A stretch of 16,316 bases of DNA. It comes from JBDNIO01 sp041688215 (GTDB taxonomy: Bacteria; Pseudomonadota; Gammaproteobacteria; Nevskiales; Salinisphaeraceae). A program made the position numbers and the translations under genes. The notes below the pieces were generated by a model. It made no database searches and was not told where the DNA came from. It saw nothing but the letters and a program-made list of their open reading frames with translations. Positions 1 through 7,264 of the stretch are shown in pieces (the stretch's first letter is position 1; every line of letters begins with the position of its first letter). Location: positions 1 through 16,316 of the forward strand of contig JBDNIO010000236.1 of the NCBI GenBank assembly GCA_041688215.1, in the 5' to 3' direction.

Positions 1-98
1 ATCGGGACCCGAAACCGGCCGCGGAGCTGGCTACCTGCCTGTTTCTGGAGGGTATCACGGGCGCAGCCAAAGCGCGTGACGGCCGCGCCGCGGCTTAG
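1..98 (+). CDS. C-terminal end of an unidentified protein (partial)
   Basis: Reading from base 3, the frame is open for 31 codons to a TAG at 96-98. It has G/C-rich third positions and a plausible helical tail (AELATCLFLEGITGAAKARD). The other two plus frames reach stops too and give arginine- or glycine-rich nonsense-like peptides, so this frame is the best candidate for the end of a gene that starts before the window. I do not recognise the family. The gap to the next gene is only 45 bases, so it may be co-transcribed with the dioxygenase downstream, although a weak -10-like box lies in that gap. Confidence 0.4.
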   Translation, partial: RDPKPAAELATCLFLEGITGAAKARDGRAAA

Positions 99-129
99 CC
101 CAAGTTAGCTCATAACCCGCACCAGCCAT

Positions 130-135
130 TAGACT
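130..135 (+). promoter_or_regulatory. Possible -10 box (TAGACT) close to the dioxygenase start
   Basis: TAGACT matches the TATAAT consensus at 4 of 6 positions and ends 8 bases before the ATG at 144. No good -35 element is seen. No Shine-Dalgarno sequence precedes the ATG. If used, it would give an almost leaderless transcript. Confidence 0.18.
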
Positions 136-143
136 GGCGAGCT

Positions 144-935
144 ATGCCCAACAAGCACGAACTCACCGCCGCCCAGCAACAGCGATTTCACCAGGATGGA
201 TTTCTGGTTATGCCTGCGATTGCAGATCCCGATGAGGTCCAGGCGATGCGAGTTGCTGCGCAGGAGCAACTCGCCGCGCAAAGCGAACCGCTGGAATATG
301 AGACCGATGTCGCCTATCCGGGCGCACCATCGACTCGCCAGGCCCAGGGCGGCGACACCGTGCGCCGGCTTCTGCAGGCCTATGATCGCGACCCGGTATT
401 CGCGCGCTGGGCGCAGCATCCACGAATCCTGGCTGCCATAGCGCAATTGCTGCACAACACGGATTTACGCCTGACCCGCAATCACCATAATTGCGTCATG
501 ACCAAACACCCCGGTTATTCCAGCGCCACACTCTGGCACCAGGACCTGCGTTACTGGTCGTTCGAACAACCGGAGCTGATCAATAGTTGGCTGGCACTGG
601 GTGATGAAACGCCGGACAACGGCTGTATGTGGTTATTGCCGGGCAGCCATCGGCTAAAAATTTCGCCGGAACGTCTGGACGAAACCAGGTTTTTGCGGCC
701 CGACCTGCCTGAAAATCAAGCGCTGATCGAGTCAGCCGTCCCGGCTGAATTGCATCCAGGAGATGTGCTTTTTTTCCACGCCGGCGTATTCCATGCCGCC
801 GATCGTAACGAAACCGGGCAAATCAAGTTATCCTGTGTTTTAACCTACTATGCAGCGTCCAATCAGTCATTGCCGGGCTCTAGCTCGGCACGACACTCAG
901 ACATTACACTGGGTCTGCCGTTGGAAAGAGCATGA
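144..935 (+). CDS. Phytanoyl-CoA dioxygenase (PhyH) family protein
   Basis: The 263-residue protein has the layout of the Fe(II)/2-oxoglutarate-dependent PhyH family, which hydroxylates acyl-CoAs or diverse small molecules. The opening QQQRFHQDGFLVMPAIADPDEV is the typical N-terminus. The iron-binding HxD is His132-Gln-Asp134 in WHQDLRYW, and the distal His is probably His217 in the GDVLFFHAGVFHAAD block. Around 10-11 residues after that His, where the family usually has an Arg for 2-oxoglutarate, this protein has Lys228 (QIKLSC); Arg221 is an alternative. The substrate cannot be read from the sequence. ATG at 144 is chosen because the family motif begins a few residues later. It is probably the first complete gene of the plus-strand run to 4762, with 27 bases before the next gene. 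Confidence 0.85.
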   Translation: MPNKHELTAAQQQRFHQDGFLVMPAIADPDEVQAMRVAAQEQLAAQSEPLEYETDVAYPGAPSTRQAQGGDTVRRLLQAYDRDPVFARWAQHPRILAAIAQLLHNTDLRLTRNHHNCVMTKHPGYSSATLWHQDLRYWSFEQPELINSWLALGDETPDNGCMWLLPGSHRLKISPERLDETRFLRPDLPENQALIESAVPAELHPGDVLFFHAGVFHAADRNETGQIKLSCVLTYYAASNQSLPGSSSARHSDITLGLPLERA

Positions 936-962
936 GCCGTTCGACAATCTGCTGGAGATAAC

Positions 963-1337
963 GTGAATAGCAAAGCAAAAAATGTGCTGGGCGAACCGTT
1001 GCAGTCTTGCTGCGACGACCTGGTCACCGGATTTTATCGCGACGGCTATTGCCATACCGGGCCGGAAGACCTGGGCCGGCACACGGTTTGCACGCGCGTA
1101 ACGGAAGAGTTTCTGGAATATTCACGTAGCCGGGGCAACGACCTGTCCACGCCGCATTCCGAGTTCGGTTTTCCGGGCCTGAAACCGGGCGACCAATGGT
1201 GCCTGTGCGCCGCCCGCTGGCAGGAAGCCTTCGAGGCTGGTAAAGCACCACGGGTCGCGTTGATGGCTACCCACGAATCGACCCTGGAAGTCGTCGACTT
1301 GAAAGCCCTGAAAAGCCACGCGCTAGATTTGTCGTAA
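963..1337 (+). CDS. DUF2237 family protein
   Basis: This small 124-residue soluble protein matches the DUF2237 family as I know it: an N-terminal NVLGEPL segment, a Cys-rich CCDDLVTGFYRDGYC block (about residues 16-30), the HTVCTRVTEEFLEYSRSRGN block and GDQWCLCAARW. The function of the family is unknown. The conserved cysteines suggest metal binding or a redox role, but this is inference. The start is GTG at 963, supported by a GGAGA ribosome site about 6 bases upstream. Its TAA stop shares one base with the ATG of the PrpF gene (TAATG), indicating translational coupling. Confidence 0.82.
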   Translation: MNSKAKNVLGEPLQSCCDDLVTGFYRDGYCHTGPEDLGRHTVCTRVTEEFLEYSRSRGNDLSTPHSEFGFPGLKPGDQWCLCAARWQEAFEAGKAPRVALMATHESTLEVVDLKALKSHALDLS

Positions 1338-2467
1338 TGCAGCGCGCTATGCCCGCCGTATGGATGCGCGGCGGCACCAGCAAGGGCCTGTTCTTTCACA
1401 AACGCGATCTTCCCGCAGATACTGCAACGCGCGACGCCCTGCTGCTGCGCGCCATCGGCAGCCCCGACCCCTATCATAACCAGATGGACGGCCTCGGCGG
1501 CGCGACCTCTTCCACCAGCAAGGTTGTAATCATCTCGCCGAGCGAGCGCGAAGATTGCGACGTGGACTATTTTTTCGGCCATATCGCGATTGGCGAAGCG
1601 ACAATAGACAGCTCCGGCAATTGTGGAAACCTGAGCGCTGCGGTCGCTCCGTTTGCGATTGATGAAGGTCTGGTGGCCGCTAAAGAACCCATTACCACCG
1701 TGCGCATCTGGCAAGCCAATATCGGCAAGCGCATCATCGCCCGTGTGCCGGTTGCAAATGGCCACGCACAAACCCAGGGCGATTTCACCGTGGACGGCGT
1801 CGCCTTTTCCGGCGCCGCAATTGAACTGATTTTCGAAGATGCCGGCGGCTGCGCGCATGGCGGTGTACTGCCTACCGGCAACCGCATCGATACGCTGGAC
1901 ATCCCCGGCCTGGGACCCATCGACACCACACTAATCAACGCCGGAAACGTCGCCGTTTTCGTGCGCGCAGCCGACCTCGCCCTAACCGGCACAGAAAAAT
2001 CGCAAGACATAAATAAACAATCGCAAACACTGGCAACGCTACAAACCATCCGCGCACACGCCACCGTGGCCATGGGACTGGCAGACAGCCCCGAACAAGC
2101 CGAACATGAACGCCCCGCCACCCCGAAAATTCATTGGATAGGCGCCGCCCAAAACCACTCATTGGCTAACGGGCGGAACATCGCGAAAAATGAAATTGAC
2201 CTCTGCGCCCGCGCCCTGTCCATGGGCCGCGCCCATCACGCCTTCCCGGGCACCAGCGCGATTGCCACCGCCGTGGCCGCGGCAATACCCGGAACAATCG
2301 CAAGCGAAATGCATGATGCGAGCAATCCCTTGCGCATCGGGCATGCGGCGGGCAGTCTGGAAATATCTGCGCAGGTAGCACAATTATCAGATCAGTGGAC
2401 AACGCCTGCCGTAACTTTAAAGCGGAGCGCCCGCCGACTGATGCGTGGTCAAGTTTTTGTACCATGA
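1337..2467 (+). CDS. prpF: PrpF-family isomerase (2-methylaconitate isomerase / 4-oxalomesaconate tautomerase type)
   Basis: The 376-residue protein has the PrpF signature throughout. PAVWMRGGTSKGLFF is at the N-terminus, followed by NQMDGLGGATSSTSKV with Lys62, SSGNCGNLSAAV with Cys96, and GGCAHGGVLPTGN in the second half. Lys62 and Cys96 align with the catalytic pair described for PrpF (family numbering K73 and C107). PrpF has the diaminopimelate epimerase fold and isomerises 2-methylaconitate in the methylcitrate cycle, working with AcnD; relatives tautomerise 4-oxalomesaconate in gallate breakdown. No prpB, prpC, acnD or gallate gene is in the window, so the real substrate is uncertain and the symbol reflects family only. 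It starts on the last base of the DUF2237 stop codon and is followed by a 48-base gap. Confidence 0.83.
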   Translation: MQRAMPAVWMRGGTSKGLFFHKRDLPADTATRDALLLRAIGSPDPYHNQMDGLGGATSSTSKVVIISPSEREDCDVDYFFGHIAIGEATIDSSGNCGNLSAAVAPFAIDEGLVAAKEPITTVRIWQANIGKRIIARVPVANGHAQTQGDFTVDGVAFSGAAIELIFEDAGGCAHGGVLPTGNRIDTLDIPGLGPIDTTLINAGNVAVFVRAADLALTGTEKSQDINKQSQTLATLQTIRAHATVAMGLADSPEQAEHERPATPKIHWIGAAQNHSLANGRNIAKNEIDLCARALSMGRAHHAFPGTSAIATAVAAAIPGTIASEMHDASNPLRIGHAAGSLEISAQVAQLSDQWTTPAVTLKRSARRLMRGQVFVP

Positions 2468-2515
2468 AAATCTGATCTATACAGTACGATTTCAAATCGA
2501 TGAGAGACCATCGGC

Positions 2516-4189
2516 ATGCCCAGCAAGACTCCAAGCCACGTCCAAGGCGCCACCAACACCCCACTGCTTGGCGACACCATCGGACGAGCATTCGATAAAA
2601 CCGTAGCGCGGTTTGGCGAGCGCGACGCGCTAGTGAGCCTGCCTCAGAACATTCGTTGGTCTTATAAAGAGCTACAGCAAAAGGTGGATGAATACGCTGC
2701 CGCTTTTCTGGCCCTGGGGCTGGAACCGGGGGAACGCATCGGCATCTGGTCGCACAACAACGCCGAGTGGCTGATCACGCAGTTGGCCAGCGCCAAGGCC
2801 GGGCTAGTGCTGGTTAATATCAACCCGGCGTACCAGCGTAACGAGTTGATTTACGCGCTTAATAAAGTCAGCTGTACGGCGCTGATACTCATGCCCACGC
2901 ATGCCAGCAGAAATTACATCAACATAATGCAAAGCGTGGCGCCTGAATTGGCTGACTGTGCCCCGGGCCAGCTTGAATGCGAAGCAGTGCCCAGCCTCGA
3001 TACCGTCATCCGCCTGGGTGACGAGAGTACGCCCGGCATATTCAACTTTGACGATCTGCGCGACCTGATCAAACCCGAGCATCGCGAGCGCATCAGCCGA
3101 CTGGCCAGCGAACTGCAGGCCGGCGATGCGATCAACATTCAGTTCACCAGCGGCACCACGGGCCGGCCCAAGGGCGCGACCTTGTCTCACCGTAATATTC
3201 TCAATAATGGCTATTTTGTGGGCGAGGCAATCGGCCTTACCGAACATGATCGGCTGTGCATTCCGGTTCCGCTGTATCACTGCTTCGGCATGGTGATGGG
3301 CAATCTGGGCTGCATTACCCACGCCAGCACCATGATCTATCCTGCACCCGCATTCGAACCGGGCGCAGTACTGGCTGCAGTGCAAGCCGAGCGTTGCACC
3401 GCATTGTACGGCGTGCCGACCATGTTTATCGCCGAACTGGCGCACGCCGACTTTAAAAAAACCGATCTATCCAGCCTGCGCACCGGAATCATGGCGGGCT
3501 CCATCTGCCCGATGCCGGTGATGCAACGTGTTATCGACGAAATGCATATGGATGACGTCACCATCGCCTACGGCATGACCGAGACCTCACCGGTAAGCTG
3601 CCAGACGGCCACCGGCGACAGCCTGGAAAAACGCGTATCCACGGTCGGCCGGGTACAGCCGCATATCGAAATAAAAATAATCAACGAGCGCGGCCATATC
3701 GTGCCGCGCGGTACTCCGGGCGAATTCTGCACTCGCGGTTACAGTGTCATGCTCGGTTACTGGGACGACGAAGAAAAAACCATCGAAGCCATAGATAAAG
3801 ACGGCTGGATGCATACCGGCGACATCGCCGTGATGGATGCCGATGGCTATTGTCAGATCGTCGGCCGCATAAAAGACATGGTAATCCGCGGCGGCGAAAA
3901 TCTTTATCCCAGGGAAATCGAAGAATATATCTACGGCCATCCTGCGGTCGAAGATGTGCAGGTAATAGGCGTACCCGACGATAAATACGGTGAAGAATTG
4001 TGCGCGTGTATCAGCCTGCGCAGCGGTGAAACAGCAAGCGAAGAAGACATCCGCGCCTTCTGCAAGGACGAAATTGCCCATCATAAAATCCCGCGTTACA
4101 TTCGTTTTGTTGAAGATTTCCCGATGACCATTACCGGCAAAGTGCAGAAATTCAAGATGCGCGAAGCCATGGTCGAGGAACTCAAATAG
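2516..4189 (+). CDS. Fatty acyl-CoA synthetase (AMP-forming, ACSF2/FadD-like)
   Basis: The 557-residue enzyme has all core motifs of the adenylate-forming superfamily. The P-loop-like TSGTTGRPKG is at 211-220, YGMTETSP at 352-359, the ATP-ribose Asp in HTGD at 436, the hinge GRIKDMVIRGGENLYPREIEE soon after, and the catalytic C-terminal Lys542 in ITGKVQK. It should join a fatty or other carboxylic acid to CoA through an acyl-AMP. The overall sequence style (IRWSYKELQ, GIWSHNNAEW, IPVPLYHCFGMVMG) is that of the ACSF2/medium-chain group in the cytosol. DmdB-type ligases are relatives, so chain length and substrate remain open. It lies 48 bases after prpF, and its TAG stop directly abuts the next gene in the same frame. 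Confidence 0.9.
   Translation: MPSKTPSHVQGATNTPLLGDTIGRAFDKTVARFGERDALVSLPQNIRWSYKELQQKVDEYAAAFLALGLEPGERIGIWSHNNAEWLITQLASAKAGLVLVNINPAYQRNELIYALNKVSCTALILMPTHASRNYINIMQSVAPELADCAPGQLECEAVPSLDTVIRLGDESTPGIFNFDDLRDLIKPEHRERISRLASELQAGDAINIQFTSGTTGRPKGATLSHRNILNNGYFVGEAIGLTEHDRLCIPVPLYHCFGMVMGNLGCITHASTMIYPAPAFEPGAVLAAVQAERCTALYGVPTMFIAELAHADFKKTDLSSLRTGIMAGSICPMPVMQRVIDEMHMDDVTIAYGMTETSPVSCQTATGDSLEKRVSTVGRVQPHIEIKIINERGHIVPRGTPGEFCTRGYSVMLGYWDDEEKTIEAIDKDGWMHTGDIAVMDADGYCQIVGRIKDMVIRGGENLYPREIEEYIYGHPAVEDVQVIGVPDDKYGEELCACISLRSGETASEEDIRAFCKDEIAHHKIPRYIRFVEDFPMTITGKVQKFKMREAMVEELK
4175..4179 (+). promoter_or_regulatory. Ribosome binding site supporting the TTG start of the MOSC gene
   Basis: GAGGA lies inside the last codons of the acyl-CoA synthetase gene, 10 bases before TTG at 4190. 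It supports initiation at this rare start codon, and no ATG occurs in this frame until well inside the MOSC domain. Confidence 0.5.
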
Positions 4190-4762
4190 TTGCCGGAACT
4201 TGCAGCCAACGTAGCGCAGCTGTTTGCGGGAACATTACGCGAACTCGAAGACGATGGCGCCTTGACCGGCATTTATAAATCGCCGGTCAAGCAAGCGCTA
4301 CAATTAAGCAAGAACGGCCTCGATGGCGATTTTCAGGCAGACCGCAAACACCACGGCGGCCTGGAACGCGCGCTGAATCACTACCCCGCCGAACATTACG
4401 GCCATTGGCGCAGCCTGTTTCCCAAACGTGCCGGGGAGTTCGTACCCGGCATGTTCGGCGAGAATTTAAGCACCCATGGCCTTACCGAAGAAAACGTTTG
4501 TATCGGCGACGCTTTCCGGTTGGGTGAAGCACTTATTCAAGTCAGCCAGCCGCGCGCGCCCTGCTGGAAACTCAGCCGTAACCTGGGCTTGCCGGATTTA
4601 GCCAAACGTGTGGCCCAGGACGGGCTCTCGGGCTGGCTCTACCGCGTGATTGAGCCGGGCCGCGTTGCGGCAGGCGATGCAATAATTCTGGAACCCGGCC
4701 CGCGCACAACATTACACTCGCCGATTTGTGATCACTCAGAAATGCTCGCGAGCCTGACGTGA
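4190..4762 (+). CDS. MOSC domain protein, YiiM-like (C-terminus frameshifted)
   Basis: The 190-residue product carries the MOSC beta-barrel domain that binds the molybdenum cofactor. It shows GIYKSPVKQAL near the start, the DGDFQADRKHHGGLERALNHYP segment, PGMFGENLSTHGLTE, and the conserved Cys in VSQPRAPCWKL. The E. coli relative YiiM reduces N-hydroxylated bases such as 6-hydroxylaminopurine. The normal family has a helical C-terminal '3-alpha' domain; here the reading frame ends in an unrelated tail (about residue 175 onward), and a helical domain-like peptide continues in another frame at 4732-4854. The start is TTG, the codon right after the TAG of the synthetase and in the same frame; a GAGGA site supports it. 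The core should be intact, but whether the shortened protein works is unknown. Confidence 0.8.
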   Translation: MPELAANVAQLFAGTLRELEDDGALTGIYKSPVKQALQLSKNGLDGDFQADRKHHGGLERALNHYPAEHYGHWRSLFPKRAGEFVPGMFGENLSTHGLTEENVCIGDAFRLGEALIQVSQPRAPCWKLSRNLGLPDLAKRVAQDGLSGWLYRVIEPGRVAAGDAIILEPGPRTTLHSPICDHSEMLASLT

Positions 4763-4854
4763 ACCTGTTGGCGCAATACACCGCGCTGCAGGAATTGGCT
4801 GCGAGCTGGCGCAAGGCCTTTTCCAGCCGTCTGGATTATCTGCGTAATTCCTGA
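4732..4854 (+). pseudogene. Out-of-frame remnant of the YiiM 3-alpha C-terminal domain
   Basis: In the frame two bases ahead of the MOSC frame there are 40 open codons from 4732 to a TGA at 4852-4854. They include NLLAQYTALQELAASWRKAF followed by a short basic end. This strongly resembles the helical tail of YiiM proteins, where 'LPALSESWRxxFxxRL' is typical. A one-base deletion near 4725-4735 would explain why it is out of frame. A GTG at 4759 overlapping the MOSC stop (GTGA) could start a 31-residue peptide, but a lost domain is the simpler reading. The end overlaps the convergent lactone oxidase gene by 19 bases. Confidence 0.6.
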
Positions 4855-6149
4855 CCCACCCCAAATACATCCCGCAAGTGCGGATTCAGAAACAAGCCAC
4901 CAGGATCCAGTGTTTGCCGAATCTGTAAAAACTCGTCCCATTGCGGATACAGCTTTGCAAAATCCTCGGCGCCTTTGTTATGCATCTTGCCCCAATGCGG
5001 GCGACCGCCGTAGTGGTCGAATATCTCAGTGAGCGCATCGAAGTATTTTTCATGCGGCATGCCTTTGTACATATGTGCCGCAATGTAGGCCGAGGCGCGG
5101 CCATGCGCGGGCGACAGGGGAATATCATCAGCCGCAACAAAACGCAGTTCCAGCGGGAAGTTGGTGGCGAAGCGTTCGCGCTCCATGGTGTCACGTATCG
5201 CTGTAATCGCATCTACAAAATGTTCGGCCGGGATGCTGTATTCAGTTTCGTTGAACCGCACCAGCCGGCTGGTAGCGTAGATTTCGTGGCTGGCCTGCAC
5301 GCCTTTGTGCGCCGGAATGCTGTACCCCTCAAGTCGGCAGATCGCCGGTGCCATCCGGGGCACAGCCCGGGTTAATGCGCTCATGGCCCAGAACGCGCCG
5401 TTTTCAACCAGCATATCCATAGCGCGCCGCCATACCTGATTGCCACTGGCCGGTGCGTCGGTGGTGTTCAGAAGTTTGAGTTGCACGCTGTCGGAATAGG
5501 GGAACCAGTAGCATTCAAAATTACGGTTGTCGCGCTTTAATTCATCCAGATTTTCCAGCACCGAGGTCAAGCGTCCGCGCAAGCTTTGATATTCCAGCCG
5601 ATAAGCGGGCACGCAGGCCAGCTCAATTTCGGTGACAACGCCAAGCGCACCCAGGTGCACGCGCGCAGCGTGAAAAATCTCCGGCTCGGTGGCAGACGAA
5701 CACCAGAGCTCGCTGCCATCCGCCAGTAACAGACGCAAACCGGTGATTTGCGTGGCCAGACTGCCGAACTCCACGCCGGTGCCGTGAGTGCCTGTTGCCA
5801 ACGCACCGGCCACTGCCTGCACGTCAATATCCCCCAGGTTTTCCATGGCCAGGCCGTGTTCCGCCAGGCTGGCGCCCAGGATTTTCAACGAAGTGCCGGC
5901 ACGCACGCGTACGCGCCGGGTTTCGGCATTCACATCGGTTACGCCACTGTAATTTTCCAGCGATAATAATGTGCCATCGGTAGCGCACAACGGCGTAAAG
6001 GAGTGCCCGCTGCCCGCCACGCGCAGGTTACGACCCACATCGCGTGCGGCTTTGAGCTCGGAGCGTATTTCGTCAACCGAGGCGGGTTTTGCAATTACCG
6101 CGGGCTGGCAACTCACCGCGCCCGACCAATTAGACCACTGTTTACTCAT
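4836..6149 (-). CDS. FAD-linked D-arabinono-1,4-lactone / L-gulonolactone oxidase family protein
   Basis: The 437-residue protein has a FAD-binding domain of the vanillyl-alcohol oxidase type (roughly residues 10-190) followed by an ALO-type C-terminal domain. RVAGSGHSFTPL contains His49, the expected site of covalent FAD attachment. GALATGTHGTG and GLRLLLADGSE are typical of the FAD domain. RPHWGKMH with His385 and Lys388 is the conserved C-terminal motif of aldonolactone oxidases, and the ending LDPGGLFLNPHLRDVFG is typical. The enzyme oxidises a sugar lactone (or a related alditol) with O2 or another acceptor; the exact sugar is not readable. No signal peptide or transmembrane segment is seen. 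It is transcribed alone, diverging from the PLP-enzyme gene across a 49-base gap and converging on the MOSC gene. Confidence 0.88.
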   Translation of the reverse strand: MSKQWSNWSGAVSCQPAVIAKPASVDEIRSELKAARDVGRNLRVAGSGHSFTPLCATDGTLLSLENYSGVTDVNAETRRVRVRAGTSLKILGASLAEHGLAMENLGDIDVQAVAGALATGTHGTGVEFGSLATQITGLRLLLADGSELWCSSATEPEIFHAARVHLGALGVVTEIELACVPAYRLEYQSLRGRLTSVLENLDELKRDNRNFECYWFPYSDSVQLKLLNTTDAPASGNQVWRRAMDMLVENGAFWAMSALTRAVPRMAPAICRLEGYSIPAHKGVQASHEIYATSRLVRFNETEYSIPAEHFVDAITAIRDTMERERFATNFPLELRFVAADDIPLSPAHGRASAYIAAHMYKGMPHEKYFDALTEIFDHYGGRPHWGKMHNKGAEDFAKLYPQWDEFLQIRQTLDPGGLFLNPHLRDVFGVGQELRR

Positions 6150-6183
6150 GCCTCTGTCTCGTAGTTTTCAAAACGCGAGCGGT

Positions 6184-6189
6184 TATACT
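6184..6189 (+). promoter_or_regulatory. Possible -10 box (TATACT) for the PLP-enzyme gene
   Basis: TATACT matches TATAAT at 5 of 6 positions and ends 9 bases before the ATG at 6199, inside the 49-base divergent gap. No convincing -35 is present, and no Shine-Dalgarno sequence precedes the ATG. If used, transcription would start at or very near the ATG, giving a leaderless message. Confidence 0.3.
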
Positions 6190-6198
6190 TGCATACCC

Positions 6199-7264
6199 AT
6201 GCAGAAATTAAATCGCCCGCTTTTCGACCGTTATCCGAGTGTCGCCAAACATCTGGCGACAACGCACACATTTGCTGATCTGCCCACACCCGTGCAAGCC
6301 CTGCCGACTATTGCAGACACATTATGGGTCAAACGCGATGATCTAACAGGCGCAGGCTACGGCGGCAACAAGATTCGCAAACTCGAATTCGTGTTGCCTT
6401 ACGCACAACAGCGCGGCGCCAGGCGCATCGTTACAATCGGCGGACTCGGCACCCATCACGGCCTGGCGACCGCCATCAGTTGCCGGCGTCTGAGTCTGGC
6501 CTGCGGCATTCTATTGTTTGATCAACCCGTCACGCCTCACGTGCGCGAAAACCTTGCGCTAATGCAACACTACGGCGCCAAGCTGCATTATTGCGGCAGC
6601 ATGCCAAAAGCTCTGGCCGCTTATGCCTTGCATCCGCGGCATCTAGACCCCCGCGCGTATTTTTTTATTTGCCGGCGCATCAAACCCCATCGGCACCAGC
6701 GCCTATGTGAACGCCGCGCTGGAACTGGACCAACAAATCAGCGCCGGGCAAATGCCCGAACCGGCAGCAATTTACTGCGCGGTGGGTTCCACCGGCACGC
6801 TCGCCGGGCTAACCCTGGGCATGGCGCTGTGCAAACGCAATATGCCGATACTCGGCGTGCGCGTGATTGATTCACACGTGGGCCCGTTTGCGGCTTGCAC
6901 GCCCGGCACTGTATCCAAGCTGATGCGCAAAACCCTGGGCTGGTTGCGTAGCATCGATGCCGGTATTCCCGACCTGCAACTGCCAACACCACAGCTATTA
7001 GATAACTATTTTGGTGCTGGCTACGGTGCCCCTACGACGGCAGGCGAACAGGCCCAAAAGATTGCACAAACCAGCGGACTGGAACTCGACCCAACCTACA
7101 CCGCCAAGGCTTTTGCCGCTGCGCTGGATGGGCTGAAAAAGCACAGCGGCCCGGTGCTGTATTGGCATACCCTGGCCTCTGCTGATTTAACCGGCGCCTT
7201 ACAGGCTGCGGAAAATACGCCGCTGCCCAGGCGAATTCAGACGCGGCTGGCGAATGAGAATTAG
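6199..7264 (+). pseudogene. PLP-dependent D-cysteine desulfhydrase / ACC deaminase family enzyme, split by a frameshift
   Basis: The first part (ATG at 6199 to about 6665) encodes the N-terminal fold-type II region. It has LWVKRDDLTGAGYGGNKIRK with the PLP Lys58, then TIGGLGTHHGLATAI. The second part, one base ahead, encodes the rest: FLFAGASNPIGTSAYVNAAL, the phosphate-binding-like CAVGSTGTLAGLTLGMAL, and YGAPTTAGEQAQ to a TAG at 7262-7264. Left uncorrected, the first frame runs on to 6870 as a nonsense tail, and the second has its first usable start (GTG) at 6707. The join is a run of seven Ts at 6660-6666; with six Ts the protein reads RAYFLFAGASNP without interruption and is 354 residues, a normal family length. 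All expected motifs survive, so a sequencing error or very recent mutation is likely. The family removes sulfide or ammonia from D-cysteine, related amino acids or ACC; the substrate is unknown. It ends tail-to-tail with the next gene, sharing the bases TTAG. Confidence 0.82.

Noticed and set aside
1046..1858. Long open frame (270 codons) on the minus strand across the DUF2237 and prpF genes
   Set aside because: It is antisense to two well-supported genes, matches no family I know, and is explained by the GC-rich codon bias of the plus-strand genes.
1567..2121. 184-codon minus-strand frame inside prpF
   Set aside because: It is a shadow of prpF with low-complexity Ala/Ser-rich content and no motif.
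2804..3445. 213-codon minus-strand frame inside the acyl-CoA synthetase gene
   Set aside because: The opposite strand encodes the conserved synthetase core; this frame shows no recognisable domain.
5971..6198. Extension of the PLP-enzyme frame upstream to 5971
   Set aside because: The extra 76 codons are antisense to the lactone oxidase gene, and the family homology begins only at ATG 6199.
6660..6667. T-TTT-TTA as a programmed -1 frameshift site in the PLP-enzyme gene
   Set aside because: The sequence matches a classic slippery heptamer, but a -1 shift leads into the wrong frame; the rest of the enzyme lies in the +1 frame. Deletion of one T or polymerase slippage fits instead.
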